The notes beneath the pieces were generated by a model. That model saw only the letters and a list, made by a program, of their open reading frames with translations, ran no database searches and was not told where the DNA came from. From Fragum whitleyi (lineage: Eukaryota; Mollusca; Bivalvia; Cardiida; Cardiidae): 64,000 bases of DNA. Numbering within the stretch: position 1 is the stretch's first letter; each line of letters begins with the position of its first letter. Shown piece by piece: positions 33,142 to 45,500 of the stretch. The stretch covers positions 22,452,990 through 22,516,989 of the forward strand of contig OX411549.1 of NCBI GenBank assembly GCA_948146395.1. Direction: 5' to 3'. A program made the position numbers and the translations under genes.

Positions 33142-36100
33142 GTTGCAGGTTCAGATGGTCCCCCGGTCACTCGCGCGAGCCCAGGTCAGGCAGCACAGCA
33201 GAAAGGTATGCGGTTCCCGTTTGAAAAGACCAAAACAAGCCCAATTACTTCACTTTTGGGCCACTTGGTATGCAGTTTTTCTACCCCTTAGGCTTGACCT
33301 ATCGACCCGGAACTCTGGGCATTGCAGGTTGGGGTGGTCCCCTGGTCTGTCGCGCGAGCCCAGACCAGACCGCACGCCCGGAGCCAATGCTCTATGCCGC
33401 CCAAATTGGCATACCTGGCCAAACGGGTCGACCTTGACCTTGACTGATCGACCCGAAACTCGGAGCGTTGCAGGTTCAGGTGGTCCCGTGGTTGCATGCG
33501 CGAGCCCAGGTCAGACCGCACAGCAGAAGGGTATGCGGTTCGCGCTTGAAAAGACCAAAACAGGCCCAAAGGCCTTGACTGTTGGCAACTTGGTAGGCAG
33601 TTTTCTACCCCTTTGCCTTGACCCATCGACCCGAAACTCGGAGTGTTGCAGGTTCGGGTGGTCCCCTGGTCACTCGCGCGAGCCCAGGTCAGATCGCTCA
33701 GCCCAAGGGTACGCGGTTCACTGCTGAAAAACCCTAACATACCCAAAGGCCTTGACTGTTGGCAACTTGGTAGGCAGTTTTCTACCCCTTTGCCTTGACC
33801 CATCGACCCGAAACTCGGAGCGTTGCAGGTTCAGATGGTCCCCCTGTCACTCGCGCGAGCCCAGGTCAGGCAGCACAGCAGAAAGGTATGCGGTTCGCGT
33901 TTGAAAAGACCAAAACAAGCCCAATTACTTCACTTTTGGGCCACTTGATATGCAGTTTTTCTACCCCTTAGGCTTGACCTATCGACCCGGAACTCTGGGC
34001 ATTGCAGGTTGGGGTGGTCCCCTGGTCTGTCGCGCGAGCCCAGACCAGACCGCACGCCCGGAGCCAATGCTCTATGCCGCCCAAATTGGCATACCTGGCC
34101 AAACGGGTCGACCTTGACCTTGACTGATCGACCCGAAACTCGGAGTGTTGCAGGTTCAGGTGGTCCCGTGGTCGCATGCGCGAGTCCAGGTCAGACCGCA
34201 CAGCAGAAGGGTATGCAGTTCGCGCTTGAAAAGACCAAAACAGGCCCAAAGGCCTTGACTGTTGGCAACTTGGTAGGCAGTTTTCTACCCCTTTGCCTTG
34301 ACCCATCGACCCGAAACTCGGAGTGTTGCAGGTTTGGGTGGTCCCCTGGTCATTCGCGCGAGCCCAGGTCAGATTGCTCAGCCCAAGGGTACGCGGTTCA
34401 CTGCTGAAAAACCCTAACATACCCAAAGGCCTTGACTGTTGGCAACTTGGTAGGCAGTTTTCTACCCCTTTGCCTTGACCCATCGACCCGAAACTCGGAG
34501 CGTTGCAAGTTCAGATGGTCCCCCCGTCACTCGCGCGAGCCCAGGTCAGGCAGCACAGCAGAAAGGTATGCGGTTCGCGTTTGAAAAGACCAAAACAAGC
34601 CCAATTACTTCACTTTTGGGCCACTTGGTACGCAGTTTTTCTACCCCTTAGGCTTGACCTATCGACCCGGAACTCTGGGCATTGCAGGTTGGGGTGGTCC
34701 CCTGGTCTGTCGCGCGAGCCCAGACCAGACCGCACGCCCGGAGCCAATGCTCTATGCCGCCCAAATTGGCATACCTGGCCAAACGGGTCGACCTTGACCT
34801 TGACTGATCGACCCGAAACTCGGAGCGTTGCAGGTTCAGGTGGTCCCGTGGTTGCATGCGCGAGCCCAGGTCAGACCGCACAGCAGAAGGGTATGCGGTT
34901 CGCGCTTGAAAAGACCAAAACAGGCCCAAAGGCCTTGACTGTTGGCAACTTGGTAGGCAGTTTTCTACCCCTTTGCCTTGACCCATCGACCCGAAACTCG
35001 GAGTGTTGCAGGTTCGGGTGGTCCCCTGGTCACTCGCGTGAGCCCAGGTCAGATCGCTCAGCCCAAGGGTACGCGGTTCACTGCTGAAAAACCCTAACAT
35101 ACCCAAAGGCCTTGACTGTTGGCAACTTTGTAGGCAGTTTTCTACCCCTTTGCCTTGACCCATCGACCCGAAACTCGGAGCGTTGCAGGTTCAGATGGTC
35201 CCCCGGTCACTCGCGCGAGCCCAGGTCAGGCAGCACAGCAGAAAGGTATGCGGTTCGCGTTTGAAAAGACCAAAACAAGCCCAATTACTTCACTTTTGGG
35301 CCACTTGGTACGCAGTTTTTCTACCCCTTAGGCTTGACCTATCGACCCGGAACTCTGGGCATTGCAGGTTGGGGTGGTCCCCTGGTCTGTCGCGCGAGCC
35401 CAGACCAGACCGCACGCCCGGAGCCAATGCTCTATGCCGCCCAAATTGGCATACCTGGCCAAACGGGTCGACCTTGACCTTGACTGATCGACCCGAAACT
35501 CGGAGCGTTGCAGGTTCAGGTGGTCCCGTGGTCGCATGCGCGAGCCCAGGTCAGACCGCACAGCAGAAGGGTATGCGGTTCGCGCTTGAAAAGACCAAAA
35601 CAGGCCCAAAGGCCTTGACTGTTGGCAACTTGGTAGGCAGTTTTTCTACCCCTTTGCCTTGACCCATCGACCCGAAACTCGGAGTGTTGCAGGTTCGGGT
35701 GGTCCCCTGGTCACTCGCGCGAGCCCAGGTCAGATCGCTCAGCCCAAGGGTACGCGGTTCACTGCTGAAAAACCCTAACATACCCAAAGGCCTTGACTGT
35801 TGGCAACTTGGTAGGCAGTTTTCTACCCCTTTGCCTTGACCCATCGACCCGAAACTCGGAGCGTTGCAGGTTCAGATGGTCCCCCGGTCACTCGCGCGAG
35901 CCCAGGTACGGCAGCACAGCAGAAAGGTATGCGGTTCGCGTTTGAAAAGACCAAAACAAGCCCAATTACTTCACTTTTGGGCCACTTGGTACGCAGTTTT
36001 TCTACCCCTTAGGCTTGACCTATCAACCCGGAACTCTGGGCATTGCAGGTTGGGGTGGTCCCCTGGTCTGTCGCGCGAGCCCAGACCAGACTGCACGCCC

Positions 36101-36542
36101 GGAGCCAATGCTCTATGCCGCCCAAAATGGCATACCTGGCCAAACGGGTCGACCTTGACCTTGACTGATCGACCCGAAACTCGGAGCGTTGCAGGTTCAG
36201 GTGGTCCCGTGGTCGCATGCGCGAGCCCAGGTCAGACCGCACAGCAGAAGGGTATGCGGTTCGCGCTTGAAAAGACCAAAACAGGCCCAAAGGCCTTGAC
36301 TGTTGGCAACTTGGTAGGCAGTTTTCTACCCCTTTGCCTTGACCCATCGACCCGAAACTCGGAGTGTTGCTTGTTCGGGTGGTCCCCTGGTCACTCGCGC
36401 AAGCCCAGGTCAGATCGCTCAGCCCAAGGGTACGCGGTTCACTGCTGAAAAACCCTAACATACCCAAAGGCCTTGACTGTTGGCAACTTGGTAGGCAGTT
36501 TTCTACCCCTTTGCCTTGACCCATGGACCCGAAACTCGGAGC
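33142..36542 (+). repeat. Second copy of the five-unit, 3,401-bp duplication
   Basis: Units start at 33142, 33822, 34502, 35182 (681 bp with the same extra T) and 35863. Each matches the unit 3,401 bp upstream by its private markers. New changes acquired since duplication include TTGATATGCAG at 33822, GTTGCAAGTTC and CCCCCCGTCAC at 34502, the swap GGTACGGCAG at 35908-35909, and GTTGCTTGTTCGGG in D of unit 35863 (AG to TT at 36371-36372). Confidence 0.92.
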
Positions 36543-38582
36543 GTTGCAGGTTCAGATGGTCCCCCGGTCACTCGCGCGAGCCCAGGTCAGGCAGCACAGC
36601 AGAAAGGTATGCGGTTCGCGTTTGAAAAGACCAAAACAAGCCCAATTACTTCACTTTTGGGCCACTTGGTACGCAGTTTTTCTACCCCTTAGGCTTGACC
36701 TATCGACCCGGAACTCTGGGCATTGCAGGTTGGGGTGGTCCCCTGGTCTGTCGCGCGAGCCCAGACCAGACCGCACGCCCGGAGCCAATGCTCTAGACCG
36801 CCCAAATTGGCATACCTGGCCAAACGGGTCGACCATGACCTTGACTGATCGACCCGAAACTCGGAGCGTTGCAGGTTCAGGTGGTCCCGTGGTCGCATGC
36901 GCGAGCCCAGGTCAGACCGCACAGCAGAAGGGTATGCGGTTCGCGCTTGAAAAGACCAAAACAGGCCCAAAGGCCTTGACTGTTGGCAACTTGGTAGGCA
37001 GTTTTCTACCCCTTTGCCTTGACCCATCGACCCGAAACTCGGAGTGTTGCAGGTTCGGGTGGTCCCCTGGTCACTCGCGCGAGCCCAGGTCAGATCGCTC
37101 AGCCCAAGGGTACGCGGTTCACTGCTGAAAAACCCTAACATACCCAAAGGCCTTGACTGTTGGCAACTTGGTAGGCAGTTTTCTACCCCTTTGCCTTGAC
37201 CCATCGACCCGAAACTCGGAGCGTTGCAGGTTCAGATGGTCCCCCGGTCACTCGCGCGAGCCCAGGTCAGGCAGCACAGCAGAAAGGTATGCGGTTCGCG
37301 TTTGAAAAGACCAAAACAAGCCCAATTACTTCACTTTTGGGCCACTTGGTACGCAGTTTTTCTACCCCTTAGGCTTGACCTATCGACCCGGAACTCTGGG
37401 CATTGCAGGTTGGGGTGGTCCCCTGGTCTGTCGCGCGAGTCCAGACCAGACCGCACGCCTGGAGCCAATGCTCTATGCCGCCCAAATTGGCATACCTGGC
37501 CAAACGGGTCGACCTTGACCTTGACTGATCGACCCGAAACTCGGAGCGTTGCAGGTTCAGGTGGTCCCGTGGTCGCATGCGCGAGTCCAGGTCAGACCGC
37601 ACAGCAGACGGGTATGCGGTTCGCGCTTGAAAAGACCAAAACAGGCCCAAAGGCCTTGACTGTTGGCAACTTGGTAGGCAGTTTTCTACCCCTTTGCCTT
37701 GACCCATCGACCCGAAACTCGGAGTGTTGCAGGTTCGGGTGGTCCCCTGGTCACTCGCGCGAGCCCAGGTCAGATCGCTCAGCCCAAGGGTACGCGGTTC
37801 ACTGCTGAAAAACCCTAACATACCCAAAGGCCTTGACTGTTGGCAACTTGGTAGGCAGTTTTCTACCCCTTTGCCTTGACCCATCGACCCGAAACTCGGA
37901 GCGTTGCAGGTTCAGATGGTCCCCCGGTCACTCGCGCGAGCCCAGGTCAGGCAGCACAGCAGAAAGGTATGCGGTTCGCGTTTGAAAAGACCAAAACAAG
38001 CCCAATTACTTCACTTTTGGGCCACTTGGTACGCAGTTTTTCTACCCCTTAGGCTTGACCTATCGACCCGGAACTCTGGGCATTGCAGGTTGGGGTGGTC
38101 CCCTGGTCTGTCGCGCGAGTCCAGACCAGACCGCACACCCGGAGCCAATGCTCTAGACCGCCCAAATTTTCATACCTGGCCAAACGGGTCGACCATGACC
38201 TTGACTGATCGACCCGAAACTCGGAGCGTTGCAGGTTCAGGTGGTCCCGTGGTCGCATGCGCGAGCCCAGGTCAGACCGCACAGCAGAAGGGTATGCGGT
38301 TCGCGCTTGAAAAGACCAAAACAGGCCCAAAGGCCTTGACTGTTGGCAACTTGGTAGGCAGTTTTCTACCCCTTTGCCTTGACCCATCGACCCGAAACTC
38401 GGAGTGTTGCAGGTTCGGGTGGTCCCCTGGTCACTCGCGCGAGCCCAGGTCAGATCGCTCAGCCCAAGGGTACGCGGTTCACTGCTGAAAAACCCTAACA
38501 TACCCAAAGGCCTTGACTGTTGGCAACTTGGTAGGCAGTTTTCTACCCCTTTGCCTTGACCCATCGACCTGAAACTCGGAGC
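36543..38582 (+). repeat. Three 680-bp units with two-unit periodic markers
   Basis: Units 36543 and 37903 share the double change CTCTAGACCG (normally CTCTATGCCG) and CGACCATGACC in B, at a spacing of 1,360 bp. Units 37223 and 37903 share GAGTCCAGACC in B. Unit 37903 also has CAAATTTTCAT (GG to TT at 38169-38170). The 36543 markers are also found in the unit at 41834. Confidence 0.92.
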
Positions 38583-39437
38583 GTTGCAGGTTCAGATGGT
38601 CCCCCGGTCACTCGCGCGAGCCCAGGTCAGGCAGCACAGCAGAAAGGTATGCGGTTCGCGTTTGAAAAGACCAAAACAAGCCCAATTACTTCACTTTTGG
38701 GCCACTTGGTACGCAGTTTTTCTACCCCTTAGGCTTGACCTATCGACCCGGAACTCTGGGCATTGCAGGTTGGGGTGGTCCCCTGGTCTGTCGCGCGAGC
38801 CCAGACCAGACCGCACGCCCGGAGCCAATGCTCTATGCCGCCCAAATTGGCATACCTGGCCAAACGGGTCGAAATTGACCTTGACTGATCGACCCGAAAC
38901 TCGGAGCGTTGCAGGTTCAGGTGGTCCCGTGGTCGCATGCGCGAGTCCAGGTCAGACCGCACAGCAGAAGGGTATGCGGTTCGCGCTTGAAAAGACCAAA
39001 ACAGGCCCAAAGGCCTTGACTGTTGGCAACTTGGTAGGCAGTTTTCTACCCCTTTGCCTTGACCCATCGACCCGAAACTCGGAGTGTTGCAGGTTCAGAT
39101 GGCCTGGTCACTCGCGCGAGCCCAGGTCAGGCAGCACAGCAGAAAGGTATGTGGTTCGCGCTTGAAAAGACCAAAACAGGCCCAAAGGCCTTGACTGTTG
39201 GCAACTTGGTAGGCAGTTTTCTACCCCTTTGCCTTGACCCATCGAAACGAAACTCGGAGTGTTGCAGGTTCGGGTGGTCCCCTGGTCACTCGCGCGAGCC
39301 CAGGTCAGATCGCTCAGCCCAAGGGTACGCGGTTCACTGCTGAAAAACCCTAACATACCCAAAGGCCTTGACTGTTGGCAACTTGGTAGGCAGTTTTCTA
39401 CCCCTTTGCCTTGACCCATCGACCCGAAACTCGGAGC
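38583..39437 (+). repeat. Five-monomer HOR unit, A-B-C-(A/C hybrid)-D (855 bp)
   Basis: A (38583-38761), B (38762-38907) and C (38908-39085) are followed by a 175-bp hybrid (39086-39260) and D (39261-39437). The hybrid starts with the A' head of unit 29064 (CAGATGGCCTGG, GTATGTGG) and changes to C sequence between about 39155 and 39161 (CGCGCTTGAAAAG). It then ends with the marker CATCGAAACG of unit 29064's C. It equals the 677-bp unit at 29064 with exactly 325 bp (A tail, B, C head) removed. Confidence 0.93.
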
Positions 39438-40117
39438 GTTGCAGGTTCAGATGGTCCCCCGGTCACTCGCGCGAGCCCAGGTCAGGCAGCACAGCAGAAA
39501 GGTATGCGGTTCGCGTTTGAAAAGACCAAAACAAGCCCAATTACTTCACTTTTGGGCCACTTGGTACGCAGTTTTTCTACCCCTTAGGCTTGACCTATCG
39601 ACCCGGAACTCTGGGCATTGCAGGTTGGGGTGGTCCCCTGGTCTGTCGCGCGAGCCCAGACCAGACCGCACGCCCGGAGCCAATGCTCTATGCCGCCCAA
39701 ATTGGCATACCTGGCCAAACGGGTCGACCTTGACCTTGACTGATCGACCCGAAACTCGGAGCGTTGCAGGTTCAGGTGGTCCCGTGGTTGCATGCGAGAG
39801 CCCAGGTCAGACCGCACAGCAGAAGGGTATGCGGTTCGCGCTTGAAAAGACCAAAACAGGCCCAAAGGCCTTGACTGTTGGCAACTTGGTAGGCAGTTTT
39901 CTACCCCTTTGCCTTGACCCATCGACCCGAAACTCGGAGTGTTGCAGGTTCGGGTGGTCCCCTGGTCACTCGCGCGAGCCCAGGTCAGATCGCTCAGCCC
40001 AAGGGTACGCGGTTCACTGCTGAAAAACCCTAACATACCCAAAGGCCTTGACTGTTGGCAACTTGGTAGGCAGTTTTCTACCCCTTTGCCTTGACCCATC
40101 GACCCGAAACTCGGAGC
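39438..40117 (+). repeat. Regular HOR unit
   Basis: This is a standard 680-bp A-B-C-D unit. C carries GGTTGCATGCGAGAGCC, where the first change is the CpG transition also seen in units 29741, 31101, 33142 and 34502. Confidence 0.93.
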
Positions 40118-41153
40118 GTTGCAGGTTCAGATGGTCCCCCGGTCACTCGCGCGAGCCCAGGTCAGGCAGCACAGCAGAAAGGTATGCGGTTCGCGTTTGA
40201 AAAGACCAAAACAAGCCCAATTACTTCACTTTTGGGCCACTTGGTACGCAGTTTTTCTACCCCTTAGGCTTGACCTATCGACCCGGAACTCTGGGCATTG
40301 CAGGTTGGGGTGGTCCCCTGGTCTGTCGCGCGAGTCCAGACCAGACCGCACGCCCGGAGCCAATGCTCTATGCCGCCCAAATTGGCATACCTGGCCAAAC
40401 GGGTCGACCTTGACCTTGACCCATCGACCCGAAACTCGGAGCGTTGCAGGTTCAGGTGGTCCCGTGGTCGCATGCGCGAGTCCAGGTCAGACCGCACAGC
40501 AGAAGGGTATGCGGTTCGCGCTTGAAAAGACCAAAACAGGCCCAAAGGCCTTGACTGTTGGCAACTTGGTAGGCAGTTTTCTACCCCTTTGCCTTGACCC
40601 ATCGACCCGAAACTCGGAGTGTTGCAGGTTCGGGTGGTTCCCTGGTCACTTGCGCGAGCCCAGGTCAGATCGCTCAGCCCAAGGGTACGCGGTTCACTGC
40701 TGAAAAACCCTAACATACCCAAAGGCCTTGACTGTTGGCAACTTGGTAGGCAGTTTTCTACCCCTTCGCCTTGACCCATCGACCCGAAACTCGGAGCGTT
40801 GCAGGTTCAGGTGGTCCCATGGTCGCATGCGCGAGCCCAGGTCAGACCGCACAGCAGAAGGGTATGCGGTTCGCGCTTGAAAAGACCAAAACAGGCCCAA
40901 AGGCCTTGACTGTTGGCAACTTGGTAGGCAGTTTTTCTACCCCTTTGCCTTGACCCATCGACCCGAAACTCGGAGTGTTGCAGGTTCGGGTGGTCCCCTG
41001 GTCACTCGCGCGAGCCCAGGTCAGATCGCTCAGCCCAATAGTACGCGGTTCACTGCTGAAAAACCCTAACATACCCAAAGGCCTTGACTGTTGGCAACTT
41101 GGTAGGCAGTTTTCTACCCCTTTGCCTTGACCCATCGACCCGAAACTCGGAGC
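40118..41153 (+). repeat. Expanded HOR unit, A-B-C-D-C-D (1,036 bp)
   Basis: A is 40118-40296, B 40297-40442, C 40443-40620 and D 40621-40797. A second C (40798-40976, 179 bp with the extra T) and a second D (40977-41153) follow. The end of B reads CTTGACCCATCGACC, a C/D-type end, instead of CTTGACTGATCGACC. The second C has the same extra T as the C monomers of units 31781 and 35182, so it marks the left end of a third copy of that block. Confidence 0.93.
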
Positions 41154-42513
41154 GTTGCAGGTTCAGATGGTCAACCGGTCACTCGCGCGAGCCCAGGTAC
41201 GGCAGCACAGCAGAAAGGTATGCGGTTCGCGTTTGAAAAGACCAAAACAAGCCCAATTACTTCACTTTTGGGCCACTTGGTACGCAGTTTTTCTACCCCT
41301 TAGGCTTGACCTATCAACCCGGAACTCTGGGCATTGCAGGTTGGGGTGGTCCCCTGGTCTGTCGCGCGAGCCCAGACCGGACTGCACGCCCGGAGCCAAT
41401 GCTCTATGCCGCCCAAAATGGCATACCTGGCCAAACGGGTCGACCTTGACCTTGACTGATCGACCCGAAACTCGGAGCGTTGCAGGTTCAGGTGGTCCCG
41501 TGGTCGCATGCGCGAGCCCAGGTCAGACCGCACAGCAGAAGGGTATGCGGTTCGCGCTTGAAAAGACCAAAACAGGCCCAAAGGCCTTGACTGTTGGCAA
41601 CTTGGTAGGCAGTTTTCTACCCCTTTGCCTTGACCCATCGACCCGAAACTCGGAGTGTTGCTTGTTCGGGTGGTCCCCTGGTCACTCGCGCGAGCCCAGG
41701 TCAGATCGCTCAGCCCAAGGGTACGCGGTTCACTGCTGAAAAACCCTAACATACCCAAAGGCCTTGACTGTTGGCAACTTGGTAGGCAGTTTTCTACCCC
41801 TTTGCCTTGACCCATCGACCCGAAACTCGGAGCGTTGCAGGTTCAGATGGTCCCCCGGTCACTCGCGCGAGCCCAGGTCAGGCAGCACAGCAGAAAGGTA
41901 TGCGGTTCGCGTTTGAAAAGACCAAAACAAGCCCAATTACTTCACTTTTGGGCCACTTGGTACGCAGTTTTTCTACCCCTTAGGCTTGACCTATCGACCC
42001 GGAACTCTGGGCATTGCAGGTTGGGGTGGTCCCCTGGTCTGTCGCGCGAGCCCAGACCAGACCGCACGCCCGGAGCCAATGCTCTAGACCGCCCAAATTG
42101 GCATACCTGGCCAAACGGGTCGACCATGACCTTGACTGATCGACCCGAAACTCGGAGCGTTGCAGGTTCAGGTGGTCCTGTGGTCGCATGCGCGAGCCCA
42201 GGTCAGACCGCACAGCAGAAGGGTATGCGGTTCGCGCTTGAAAAGACCAAAACAGGCCCAAAGGCCTTGACTGTTTTCAACTTGGTAGGCAGTTTTCTAC
42301 CCCTTTGCCTTGACCCATCGACCCGAAACTCGGACTGTTGCAGATTCGGGTGGTCCCCTGGTCACTCGCGCGAGCCCAGGTCAGATCGCTCAGCCCAAGG
42401 GTACGCGGTTCACTGCTGAAAAACCCTAACATACCCAAAGGCCTTGACTGTTGGCAACTTGGTAGGCAGTTTTCTACCCCTTTGCCTTGACCCATCGACC
42501 CGAAACTCGGAGC
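41154..42513 (+). repeat. Third partial copy of the preceding block (two units)
   Basis: Unit 41154 matches unit 35863 at an offset of 5,291 bp: GGTACGGCAG in A, TATCAACCC, AGACCGGACTGC and CCAAAATGG in the A tail and B, and GTTGCTTGTTCGGG in D. Unit 41834 matches unit 36543 at the same offset: CTCTAGACCG and CGACCATGACC. New changes here include TCAACCGG (CC to AA at 41173-41174) and CTGTTTTCAAC (GG to TT at 42276-42277). Confidence 0.92.
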
Positions 42514-45500
42514 GTTGCAGGTTCAGATGGTCCCCCGGTCACTCGCGCGAGCCCAGGTCAGGCAGCACAGCAGAAAGGTATGCGGTTCGCGTTTGAAAAG
42601 ACCAAAACAAGCCCAATTACTTCACTTTTGGGCCACTTGGTACGCAGTTTTTCTACCCCTTAGGCTTGACCTATCGACCCGGAACTCTGGGCATTGCAGG
42701 TTGGGGTGGTCCCCTGGTCTGTCGCGCGAGCCCAGACCAGACCGCACGCCCGGAGCCAATGCTCTATGCCGCCCAAATTGGCATACCTGGCCAAACGGGT
42801 CGACCTTGACCTTGACTGATCGACCCGAAACTCGGAGCGTTGCAGGTTCAGGTGGTCCCGTGGTCGCATGCGTGAGCCCAGGTCAGACCGCACAGCAGAA
42901 GGGTATGCGGTTCGCGCTTGAAAAGACCAAAACAGGCCCAAAGGCCTTGACTGTTGGCAACTTGGTAGGCAGTTTTCTACCCCTTTGCCTTGACCCATCG
43001 ACCCGAAACTCGGAGTGTTGCAGGTTCGGGTGGTCCCCTGGTCACTCGCGTGAGCCCAGGTCAGATCCCTCAGCCCAAGGGTACGCGGTTCACTGCTGAC
43101 AAACCCTAACATACCCAAAGGCCTTGACTGTTGGCAACTTGGTAGGCAGTTTTCTACCCCTTTGCCTTGACCCATCGACCCGAAACTCGGAGCGTTGCAG
43201 GTTCAGATGGTCCCCCGGTCACTCGCGCGAGCCCAGGTCAGGCAGCACAGCAGAAAGGTATGCGGTTCGCGTTTGAAAAGACCAAAACAAGCCCAATTAC
43301 TTCACTTTTGGGCCACTTGGTACGCAGTTTTTCTACCCCTTAGGCTTGACCTATCGACCCGGAACTCTGGGCATTGCAGGTTGGGGTGGTCCCCTGGTCT
43401 GTCGCGCGAGCCCAGACCAGACCGCACGCCCGGAGCCAATGCTCTATGCCGCCCAAATTGGCATACCTGGCCAAACGGGTCGACCTTGACCTTGACTGAT
43501 CGACCCGAAACTCGGAGCGTTGCAGGTTCAGGTGGTCCCGTGGTCGCATGCGCGAGCCCAGGTCAGACCGCACAGCAGAAGGGTATGGGGTTCGCGCTTG
43601 AAAAGACCAAAACAGGCCCAAAGGCCTTGACTGTTGGCAACTTGGTAGGCAGTTTTCTACCCCTTTGCCTTGACCCATCGACCCGAAACTCGGAGTGTTG
43701 CAGGTTCGGGTAGTCCCCTGGTCACTCGCGCGAGCCCAGGTCAGATCGCTCAGCCCAAGGGTACGCGGTTCACTGCTGAAAAACCCTAACATACCCAAAG
43801 GCCTTGACTGTTGGCAACTTGGTAGGCAGTTTTCTACCCCTTTGCCTTGACCCATCAACCCGAAACTCGGAGCGTTGCAGGTTCAGATGGTCCCCCGGTC
43901 ACTCGCGCGAGCCCAGGTCAGGCAGCACAGCAGAAAGGTATGCGGTTCGCGTTTGAAAAGACCAAAACAAGCCCAATTACTTCACTTTTGGGCCACTTGG
44001 TACGCAGTTTTTCTACCCCTTAGGCTTGACCTATCGACCCGGAACTCTGGGCATTGCAGGTTGGGATGGTCCCCTGGTCTGTCGCGCGAGCCCAGACCAG
44101 ACCGCACGCCCGGAGCCAATGCTCTATGCCGCCCAAATTGGCATACCTGGCCAAACGGGTCGACCTTGATCTTGACTGATCGACCCAAAACTCGGAGCGT
44201 TGCAGGTTCAGGTGGTCCCGTGGTCGCATGCGCGAGCCCAGGTCAGACCGCACAGCAGAAGGGTATGCGGTTCGCGCTTGAAAAGACCAAAACAGGCCCA
44301 AAGGCCTTGACTGTTGGCAACTTGGTAGGCAGTTTTCTACCCCTTTGCCTTGACCCATCGACCCGAAACTCGGAGTGTTGCAGGTTCGGGTGGTCCCCTG
44401 GTCACTCGCGCAAGCCCAGGTCAGATCGCTCAGCCCAAGGGTACGCGGTTCACTGCTGAAAAACCCTAACATACCCAAAGGCCTTGACTGTTGGCAACTT
44501 GGTAGGCAGTTTTCTACCCCTTTGCCTTGACCCATCGACCCGAAACTCGGAGCGTTGCAGGTTCAGATGGTCCCCCGGTCACTCGCGCGAGCCCAGGTCA
44601 GGCAGCACAGCAGAAAGGTATGCGGTTCGCGTTTGAAAAGACCAAAACAAGCCCAATTACTTCACTTTTGGGCCACTTGGTACACAGTTTTTCTACCCCT
44701 TAGGCTTGACCTATCGACCCGGAACTCTGGGCATTGCAGGTTGGGGTGGTCCCCTGGTCTGTCGCGCGAGCCCAGACCAGACCGCACGCCCTGAGCCAAT
44801 GCTCTATGCCGCCCAAATTGGCATACCTGGCTAAATGGGTCGACCTTGACCTTGACTGATCGACCCGAAACTCGGAGCGTTGCAGGTTCAGGTGGTCCCG
44901 TGGTCGCATGCGCGAGCCCAGGTCAGACCGCACAGCAGAAGGGTATGCGGTTCGCGCTTGAAAAGACCAAAACAGGCCCAAAGGCCTTGACTGTTGGCAA
45001 CTTGGTAGGCAGTTTTCTACCCCTTTGCCTTGACCCATCGACCCGAAACTCGGAGTGTTGCAGGTTCGGGTGGTCCCCTGGTCACTCGCGCGAGCCCAGG
45101 TCAGATCGCTCAGCCCAAGGGTACACGGTTCACTGCTGAAAAACCCTAACATACCCAAAGGCCTTGACTGTTGGCAACTTGGTAGGCAGTTTTCTACCCC
45201 TTTGCCTTGACCCATCGACCCGAAACTCGGAGCGTTGCAGGTTCAGATGGTCCCCCGGTCACTCGCGCGAGCCCAGGTCAGGCAGCACAGCAGAAAGGTA
45301 TGCGGTTCGCGTTTGAAAAGACCAAAACAAGCCCAATTACTTCACTTTTGGGCCTCTTGGTACGCAGTTTTTCTACCCCTTAGGCTTGACCTATCGACCC
45401 GGAACTCTGGGCATTGCAGGTTGGGGTAGTCCCCTGGTCTGTCGCGCGAGTCCAGACCAGACCGCACGCCCGGAGCCAAAGCTCTATGCCGCCCAAATTG

